Source: JBGSKY01 sp041740995 (GTDB lineage Bacteria; Planctomycetota; Planctomycetia; Pirellulales; Pirellulaceae). Taken from it: 10,399 nt of DNA. The notes beneath the pieces are model-generated. The model had not been told where the DNA came from. It made no database searches and worked only from the letters and a program-made list of their open reading frames with translations. The stretch covers positions 1 to 10,399 of the forward strand of contig JBGSKY010000258.1 in NCBI GenBank assembly GCA_041740995.1. Reading direction: 5' to 3'. Shown piece after piece: positions 6,272 to 10,399 of the stretch. How positions within the stretch are numbered: position 1 is the stretch's first letter; the number at the start of each line of letters is the position of its first letter. Both the position numbers and the translations under genes were made by a program.

Positions 6272-7494
6272 TGCAAATCTTGAGAAGCTTCACATCGTCG
6301 GTTTTGATCGTCGCATCGATTGGAATTGTAGTGGTCTTTGGTTGTCATCGTTCGGTTCCGATTAGCACTTGGCAACCGGCCATCACACAAAGCGGTCCGA
6401 CGGCTCAGCCAAAGCAGCCGCCGCGCCGAATTGCATTCGAACCGATCCGCGGTCCTGATCCACTGCGGCAACGCTTAGAAGAAGCCATCGGTCGTTCCAA
6501 GCCGCTGGGTAGCGCACACTTGGCAGTCATTCAATCGGCCAATCCTATTGATGGGCCTTCGATCAAGGAGCCCAATGGTGGCCCCAACGCAACTGCTTCA
6601 TTGCCCGTGCGTTTGGCTTCGCATCAAAAACAGCTTGAACGTGCGACGCCGATTTTTACGGCCAAGCGGCAAAATGTTGACGTGCTAATTCGCGGCGAGA
6701 TCACCTTGGCTGATGTTGACCTACAAGACAGCTCGTCATCAGAAAAAATCACTCCGAACTCGCCTGGCGCTGCTATGGCAGCCTTGCAACAAATGTCGCA
6801 ACCCGCGAAAGAAAAGCCAGGTCAGATCGTCGTCAATTGGGAAGCCTTTGATGTCGAGTCAGGATTGTTTGTCGATGCAATAACGGTCTCAATGACAACC
6901 GCTCAAGCAAAAGAGAGGTATCCGGATCTGGCAATAGTCGCTGATCCGGTCGATCGTTTGTTGATGGGCGTGTCGCGGCAAACTTGGTCTCAGTATGTCC
7001 CGACCATCGAGGAGCAAAAAATCGAAATCGATCAACCGTGGGTATCGTGGGGTGCCAAGGAAGTTCGACGTGGCAACACCTCCGCGACTGACGGACTGTG
7101 GCAAGAGGCAGAGCAGTATTGGCAGAACGCGGTCTCAGATCACCCAAAAAATAAGTCAGCTTGGCACAACTTGGCCGTTGCCGCAGTGGCACATGAAGAT
7201 TTCGAATTGGCGAGAGTGCGTTTAGCCCATTCGAAGGGCTGGGTTGCTGACAAGCGATTCAAGGAGACAGAACTTTGGATCGATCGCCAACAGAAAGCTT
7301 ACCATCGTGCGTTCGGACTGCCGCCTCGCGAAGGTGGTTGGCTTGACCCCGACCCACCAGCAACGCCACTGCCGGGCGAAACGATATCTGTTGCGCCAGT
7401 TGACCTGGAAGATCTGCCTTGGTGGACGGCGATTCCTGGAACTAAACCACCAGGCTGGACTTGGAAAGCTTGGTTGACTCAGCCGCTGCCCTGA
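6271..7494 (+). CDS. Envelope lipoprotein with C-terminal TPR
   Basis: The ATG at 6271 shares its A with the TGA stop of lpxI (TGATG), so the gene is translationally coupled to it; a GTG at 6265 is less likely. The 407-residue protein has a lipoprotein signal peptide (MQILRSFTSS, hydrophobic core, VVFGC with Cys25). A proline-rich, probably unstructured part follows (about 30-115). A middle region (about 125-240) contains VDVLIRGEITLADV and, after an insertion, VNWEAFDVESGLFVDAITV; these resemble the strands 'LIxGEI...VxDxxSG' of CsgG/LpoB-like domains, but the match is weak. Next is a TPR-like helical pair (about 274-322: LWQEAEQYWQNAVSDHPKN, AWHNLAVAA, FELARVRLA). The C-terminus is rich in Trp and Pro (DLPWWTAIPGTKPPGWTWKAW). 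I do not recognise a named family. Location in the periplasm or outer membrane is inferred from the signal peptide. Confidence 0.82.
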   Translation: MQILRSFTSSVLIVASIGIVVVFGCHRSVPISTWQPAITQSGPTAQPKQPPRRIAFEPIRGPDPLRQRLEEAIGRSKPLGSAHLAVIQSANPIDGPSIKEPNGGPNATASLPVRLASHQKQLERATPIFTAKRQNVDVLIRGEITLADVDLQDSSSSEKITPNSPGAAMAALQQMSQPAKEKPGQIVVNWEAFDVESGLFVDAITVSMTTAQAKERYPDLAIVADPVDRLLMGVSRQTWSQYVPTIEEQKIEIDQPWVSWGAKEVRRGNTSATDGLWQEAEQYWQNAVSDHPKNKSAWHNLAVAAVAHEDFELARVRLAHSKGWVADKRFKETELWIDRQQKAYHRAFGLPPREGGWLDPDPPATPLPGETISVAPVDLEDLPWWTAIPGTKPPGWTWKAWLTQPLP

Positions 7495-7642
7495 ACGCCA
7501 GATGCTAGTTGTTTGGCTAAGAATGCAGATCGGCCGGCGCTCTCTCAGACCGCAGCGAGAGAAAGCGAAAAGTTCGCAAGACGGACGCAGACAGGCCGCA
7601 AGTCGAGCTCAAAATTGTAACCGCACAAGTTTGAATTTACTC
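7495..7642 (+). other. Intergenic region before the hydrolase gene
   Basis: The frame of the following hydrolase stays open back to 7502, but the added 47 residues (MLVVWLRMQIGRRSLRPQRE and on) are rich in Arg and Ser, lack conserved features and precede a normal ATG, so I treat this stretch as non-coding. It contains a short hairpin, CTCTC...GAGAG, around 7540-7561. No clear promoter or terminator is seen. Confidence 0.5.
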
Positions 7643-8647
7643 ATGAAGTACACTAAACCAGCAGCCATCAGCTCACATCCTTCGTTGGATCGTTCTACAA
7701 ATAAGTGCAATTATCTTGCTGGCTGGATCGCTTATCAGGGAGATCAAGCACGGTACTGTCATCGATGGCTGCCATGCCAACCGAGTTCATCGATTCAGCA
7801 CGTCTGCGTACTCATTCACGGTCTAGGCGATCATGGTGGGCGATACGATCAGTTTGGAAGATTTCTGGCAAGTCGTTCGATCGCGCTTCAGGTCATCGAT
7901 TTGGTTGGACACGGTCGTTCGCCGGGAAAACGAGGTCGAGCCGACTCGTATCAAGCATTGTTGGATGAAGTTCAATTCAGCTTGAGCCAAGCCCAAATGC
8001 AGTGGCGGAACGCGGCGATTACATTGGCTGGTCAAAGCATGGGCGGAAATCTGGCGCTCGCTTACCAGTTAGCACAAAGTGCTTCGAGGTCGGCTAGCAA
8101 TGAGAATGATCGACCCAATGTCTTACCTTTGTATCCAATTCCGGAAGTGCAATCACTGACTTTACTTGCACCGATGTTGGTGCCTGCCGGACGACCGATT
8201 CGCGATGATTTCCTAGCCGCTGGACAGTGGCTGGCTAAACGTTTCCCGAATTGGCCGATGCGTTCGGCATCTAAAGTTGAGATGCTGACGGCGTTGCCTG
8301 AGAACCAGCACGCTTACCGATGCGATCGACTGGTTCACCGAACGATGAGTGTCCGGCTGGGTATAGATTTAGTGCTTGGAGGTCGCCAATGCTTGGCCGC
8401 CGCAGCGGAACTTGATACGCCGACATTGATACTGCACGGAACTGACGACCGACTTTCTGATCTGGCTGCCAGCGAACAATTGGCAAGTCGGTCGAAGCTT
8501 GTAGAGTTAGTTCGCGTCAACGATGGACTGCATGAGTTACTCAACGATGTCGCCAGTCGACAAATTATGCAGCAATTGGGAAACTGGATCGTTGAGGGCG
8601 AGTTGTCCGATCGTCGAATATCTGAAAAGCTAGCTGCGGCTGCTTGA
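7643..8647 (+). CDS. Alpha/beta hydrolase, monoacylglycerol lipase type (Hydrolase_4)
   Basis: A serine hydrolase with the alpha/beta fold, 334 residues from the ATG at 7643. Order of motifs: the oxyanion loop LIHGLGDHGGRY (57-68), VGHGRSPGKRG (88-98), the nucleophile elbow GQSMGGN with Ser132, the acid in HGTDDRL (likely Asp269), and the base in GLHELLND (His297). This set, especially GHGRSxGxRG and HGxxDR, matches the monoacylglycerol lipase/lysophospholipase group that cleaves single acyl esters from glycerol. The true substrate cannot be read from the sequence. No signal peptide is seen, so it should be cytoplasmic. A loop (about 145-165, SASRSASNENDRPNVLPLYP) is an insertion before strand 6. 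The start was chosen because the 47 codons upstream look non-coding; no Shine-Dalgarno site is visible. It follows the TPR lipoprotein gene after 148 bases and probably has its own promoter. Confidence 0.88.
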   Translation: MKYTKPAAISSHPSLDRSTNKCNYLAGWIAYQGDQARYCHRWLPCQPSSSIQHVCVLIHGLGDHGGRYDQFGRFLASRSIALQVIDLVGHGRSPGKRGRADSYQALLDEVQFSLSQAQMQWRNAAITLAGQSMGGNLALAYQLAQSASRSASNENDRPNVLPLYPIPEVQSLTLLAPMLVPAGRPIRDDFLAAGQWLAKRFPNWPMRSASKVEMLTALPENQHAYRCDRLVHRTMSVRLGIDLVLGGRQCLAAAAELDTPTLILHGTDDRLSDLAASEQLASRSKLVELVRVNDGLHELLNDVASRQIMQQLGNWIVEGELSDRRISEKLAAAA

Positions 8648-8800
8648 TTCCCGGCGAAGTGACTTACTGCGATTATCAGCCCCGGAAAGTCCGCTGAGGC
8701 CCGAATGGAGAGGGCTGAAAAGTCAATTTTTAGTCCGCAAACGGTTCAAATCGCCTAATTTCTTGCCCAAGGTGAACTTTTCCTGACTTTCTTGGCAGTC

Positions 8801-8837
8801 AAGGGGGTGACTTATGCCTATGTTGCTAATAAATTGA
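8801..8837 (+). promoter_or_regulatory. Strong Shine-Dalgarno site and seven-codon ORF (possible leader peptide)
   Basis: AAGGGGGTGA (8801-8810) matches the consensus AAGGAGGTGA at nine of ten positions. Three bases later is ATG (8814), opening MPMLLIN and ending at TGA (8835-8837). This is the strongest ribosome-binding site in the window, yet the frame has only seven codons. It ends nine bases before a nested hairpin and 107 bases before the ATG of the NRDE gene. That layout fits a translated leader, but no amino-acid-specific codon run is present. Confidence 0.35.
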
Positions 8838-8846
8838 CGCCTGAGA

Positions 8847-8908
8847 TGTACGGGCCTGCTAACCGCACTTGGTATGGCGGTTTGACAGCTAACCTCCCAA
8901 CCCGTACA
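8847..8908 (+). promoter_or_regulatory. Nested hairpin upstream of the NRDE gene
   Basis: The outer stem is TGTACGGG (8847-8854) with CCCGTACA (8901-8908), eight perfect pairs. Inside it, AACCGC (8861-8866) pairs with GCGGTT (8877-8882) around a ten-base loop. No T run follows, so it is not a simple terminator. It lies 36 bases before the chosen start of the NRDE gene. Confidence 0.4.
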
Positions 8909-8944
8909 GCCGACCTGTTTAACTAGAAAGTGCAGAGCATCCAG

Positions 8945-9724
8945 ATGTGCTTGCTGGCCATTCAGTACCGATTGGTTCCGGAAAGTCCCATCCTAGTCGC
9001 CGCTAACAGAGAGGAGTTCTTCAGTAGACGCTCAACGCCGCCTTCTATTCAATCTGGCAAGCCACGAATCCTGTGCCCAGGAGATCAGCGAACCGGAGGA
9101 AGTTGGATTGGAGCGAACCAGCATGGTATGTTCGCCGGAATTTGCCAACGCCATAGCGTACAACCGCTTGGTGGTGAATCTTCGCGAGCAATTTTATGCC
9201 GGGAGGCCTTACGTGCAACGACCGCCCGTAAAGCCCTTGATCGAGTTCTCGATGAACTTTCGAAGTCATCTTACGAGGCGTTCAACCTCGTTATAGCTGA
9301 CCGCGATAACGGCTGGGTCATTCACCATGATACGACTGATGAAGTCGTGGAAATGGAGCCTGGCTTAAATATCATAGGGAGCAAGAACCTAAACGATTAT
9401 AGAGATGAACGAGTTCAAATGGCTCGCCGTCTTTTGACCCTTCAGACGCTCGATTCAGCAGTCAAATTTTTGGCCGTTGCGTCGCGTGTATTTGCTCGGT
9501 CGCCAACTTCGCCGGGACGTCCGTCTATGGTGATGCGTGGTACCGATTACGGAACTGTTTCCAGCACATTGATTGCGCTTGGGGCCAAGCCTCGCGATGC
9601 GATTTTTCAATTTGCTGACGGACCTGCCGACTCTCACCGCTACGAAGATTACTCGCCATTATTGCGAGACATCCTCAGTCGCGGTTTGCGTGAAGCGCGG
9701 GTGAAAATGGCAGCCGCAATTTAG
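8945..9724 (+). CDS. NRDE/TANGO2-family protein
   Basis: A 259-residue protein of the NRDE (TANGO2) family, which groups with the N-terminal nucleophile hydrolase fold. Its biochemical role in bacteria is not settled; eukaryotic TANGO2 affects lipid and heme homeostasis. Seen in the sequence: an N-terminal MCLLAIQY, where Cys2 would be exposed after Met removal as in the family, LVAANREEFFSRRSTPP with NREE (21-24) in place of the eponymous NRDE, GGSWIGANQHGMFAGI (51-66), FNLVIADRDNGWVIHHD (113-129), and DYGTVSSTLIAL (201-212) near the C-terminus. The length fits the family. The ATG at 8945 was chosen over a GTG at 8930 because the latter would bury the conserved Met-Cys start. No signal peptide is present, so it should be cytoplasmic. 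The leader upstream may regulate it. Confidence 0.92.
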   Translation: MCLLAIQYRLVPESPILVAANREEFFSRRSTPPSIQSGKPRILCPGDQRTGGSWIGANQHGMFAGICQRHSVQPLGGESSRAILCREALRATTARKALDRVLDELSKSSYEAFNLVIADRDNGWVIHHDTTDEVVEMEPGLNIIGSKNLNDYRDERVQMARRLLTLQTLDSAVKFLAVASRVFARSPTSPGRPSMVMRGTDYGTVSSTLIALGAKPRDAIFQFADGPADSHRYEDYSPLLRDILSRGLREARVKMAAAI

Positions 9725-9737
9725 GCACTAAAAGTGC
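9725..9737 (+). other. Small hairpin directly after the NRDE stop
   Basis: GCACT-aaa-AGTGC forms a perfect five-pair stem that begins one base after the TAG stop. No T run follows. It may protect the 3' end or be incidental; the main terminator is downstream. Confidence 0.3.
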
Positions 9738-9750
9738 TCAAAGCAGAACT

Positions 9751-9798
9751 TGCAATCTTTCAGCGGCGGTAGCACTCTTGCTACCGCCGCTGTTTGCA
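9751..9798 (+). terminator. Strong hairpin terminator after the NRDE gene
   Basis: CAGCGGCGGTAGCA (9761-9774), loop CTCT, TGCTACCGCCGCTG (9779-9792): a perfect 14-pair GC-rich stem, followed by TTT. An outer extension TGCAA (9751-9755) / TTGCA (9794-9798) encloses it with small internal loops. The T run is short, so release may be less efficient than the stem suggests, but the position between two genes and the stem strength favour a terminator. Confidence 0.7.
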
Positions 9799-9824
9799 AA
9801 TTCGGATGAAGGAAAGCCAATTTG

Positions 9825-10106
9825 ATGAAACAGACTGATTCAGTTTCGGGCAGCCAGCAAACCGGGAATTCTGCCCGACCGCGTTACTCTCCAAACAAGC
9901 TGCCAAGCAACATTCCATTAGCTTTGCTCGGGACTGCCGTCTCAATTTTTTACCTGGCTAACTTAACCTTTGGCGTAATCGAGATACCGGATAACTTGCC
10001 GTTGATCGGAAACCTCGACGAAGTCTTCTTCAGCGGACTGCTGTTCGCGTCGCTGTCGAGGTTAGGCATTCGTTTGCCCGGCTATCTCGATCGTGGTTCG
10101 AAATGA
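9825..10106 (+). CDS. Small DUF1232-like (YkvA-type) membrane protein
   Basis: A 93-residue protein with a polar, Ser/Gln/Asn-rich N-terminus (1-28) and a hydrophobic core. The core has one likely membrane helix (about 30-52, IPLALLGTAVSIFYLANLTFGVI), the turn EIPDNLPLIGNLDEV (53-67), and a second hydrophobic helix (about 68-80). The turn matches the DUF1232/YkvA signature 'hydrophobic, PDxxPxIGxLDD'. Function of that family is unknown. The start ATG at 9825 (or a TTG one codon upstream) is supported by AAGGAA (9809-9814), ten bases before it. It follows the terminator of the NRDE gene and so should have its own promoter; only about 30 bases are left for one downstream of the hairpin. Confidence 0.78.
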   Translation: MKQTDSVSGSQQTGNSARPRYSPNKLPSNIPLALLGTAVSIFYLANLTFGVIEIPDNLPLIGNLDEVFFSGLLFASLSRLGIRLPGYLDRGSK

Positions 10107-10271
10107 GTCGTGCGATTCCGACGGACTGCCGACGAAGTGACGACGAACGGACGACTTCTATCGCTTGATGAACATGGGCAGAAACTTTCGGCGTATAATT
10201 GTGTTTGTAGCTCATTCGCAATCGGGGCATTTCTCGCTGCGTGACTTCACACACAATCGGAGCCTTCTCTC
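10107..10271 (+). other. Intergenic region before the Tat-exported protein
   Basis: The first half has imperfect repeats of GACGAAC/GACGGAC-like units (about 10118-10155) of no known meaning. The second half contains the promoter-like TATAAT and the Shine-Dalgarno site GGAG (10259-10262). The minus-strand frame across 10030-10254 looks spurious. Confidence 0.5.
10165..10199 (+). promoter_or_regulatory. Possible promoter with perfect -10 element
   Basis: TATAAT at 10194-10199 is a perfect -10 hexamer, 72 bases upstream of the next start codon. The best -35-like element, TTGATG (10165-10170), is 23 bases away, longer than the usual 17. A start of transcription near 10206 would give a leader of about 65 bases. 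Confidence 0.4.
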
Positions 10272-10399
10272 ATGCGAGTTTCACTGGGTACTATAAACCG
10301 ACGACGAGTAATCCAAACGTTAGCTTCAGGCATAGCGCTGGCGAGCGCGAATTATTCGTTCGCAGAAGAATTATTGATAACACCGGCTATGACCGAAGG
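10272..10399 (+). CDS. N-terminal part of a Tat-exported protein, probably intradiol dioxygenase-like (3' end outside window)
   Basis: ATG at 10272, nine bases after GGAG (10259-10262), opens a frame that stays open to the end of the window: 42 full codons plus part of a glycine codon. The N-terminus is a twin-arginine signal peptide: NRRRVIQTLASG with the Arg cluster at residues 10-12, a short hydrophobic core, and a likely cleavage site after YSFA (residue 31). The mature protein begins EELLITPAMTE followed by Gly. 'TPxxTEG' at this position resembles the start of secreted intradiol ring-cleavage dioxygenases (protocatechuate dioxygenase-like), where it is followed by PFYP. That match is short and the active site is outside the window, so the Tat signal is firm and the enzyme identity is tentative. 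Confidence 0.75.
   Translation, partial: MRVSLGTINRRRVIQTLASGIALASANYSFAEELLITPAMTE

Larger units (their letters stand above)
8648..8944 (+). other. Intergenic region with possible leader elements upstream of the NRDE gene
   Basis: This 297-base gap contains, in order, a short frame starting at ATG 8705 (17 residues, no support), a 55-codon open frame (8759-8926), a near-consensus Shine-Dalgarno site with a seven-codon ORF (8801-8837), and a nested hairpin (8847-8908). The last two could form a regulatory leader for the next gene. No convincing -35/-10 pair was found. Confidence 0.5.

Noticed and set aside
7502..7642. In-frame 47-codon N-terminal extension of the hydrolase
   Set aside because: Arg/Ser-rich, unlike the family, and the ATG at 7643 gives a length closer to the family's.
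8705..8758. 17-residue frame starting at ATG 8705
   Set aside because: No Shine-Dalgarno site, no motif and very short; nothing supports translation.
10030..10254. 74-codon minus-strand open frame
   Set aside because: Antisense to the DUF1232-like gene end and the promoter region of the next gene, with no motif.
1..10399. CRISPR arrays, tRNA or rRNA genes, prophage or integron parts, defence systems
   Set aside because: No regular spaced repeats, no cloverleaf-like sequence and no related protein motifs were found on either strand by reading.

Overview
The window looks like chromosomal DNA from a planctomycete, most likely of the Pirellulales group. This is an inference. It rests on the gene content (lipid A genes lpxD and lpxI side by side, a TANGO2/NRDE protein, a Tat-exported protein that begins like an intradiol dioxygenase), on base composition that looks close to half GC, on many weak Shine-Dalgarno sites, and on wide gaps between genes. 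I see no tRNA, rRNA, CRISPR array, integrase, transposase gene or phage gene. Most of the window is ordinary core genome, and I do not see a clear new multi-gene system.

Left part (1-2460): the acidic C-terminal tail of an unidentified + strand gene runs into the convergent minus-strand gene uup, an ABC-F ATPase. The stop codon of uup lies inside a good intrinsic terminator. Upstream of uup, on the same strand, is a 70-residue membrane protein with a PGLGQ motif. Next comes a gap of about 500 bases (2460-2965) that holds an imperfect inverted repeat of short 'gcgattcgcg'-like units, a second REP-like remnant, and a 17-codon hydrophobic micro-ORF.

Centre (2966-7494): a minus-strand lipoprotein gene of unknown function is divergent from a + strand cluster across another gap of about 500 bases. 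The cluster is lpxD, then lpxI 7 bases later, then a TPR lipoprotein gene whose ATG overlaps the lpxI stop (TGATG). LpxD makes UDP-2,3-diacylglucosamine and LpxI cleaves it to lipid X, so the first two genes encode consecutive-intermediate steps of lipid A synthesis. The tight coupling of the lipoprotein suggests an envelope role.

Right part (7495-10399): an alpha/beta hydrolase of the monoacylglycerol lipase type, a 297-base gap, an NRDE/TANGO2-family protein with N-terminal Cys, a strong hairpin terminator, a small DUF1232-like membrane protein, and the first 42 complete codons (plus part of a 43rd) of a Tat-exported protein that runs off the window. The gap before the NRDE gene is the most interesting non-coding stretch: it carries a near-consensus Shine-Dalgarno site, a seven-codon ORF and a nested hairpin just upstream of the gene.
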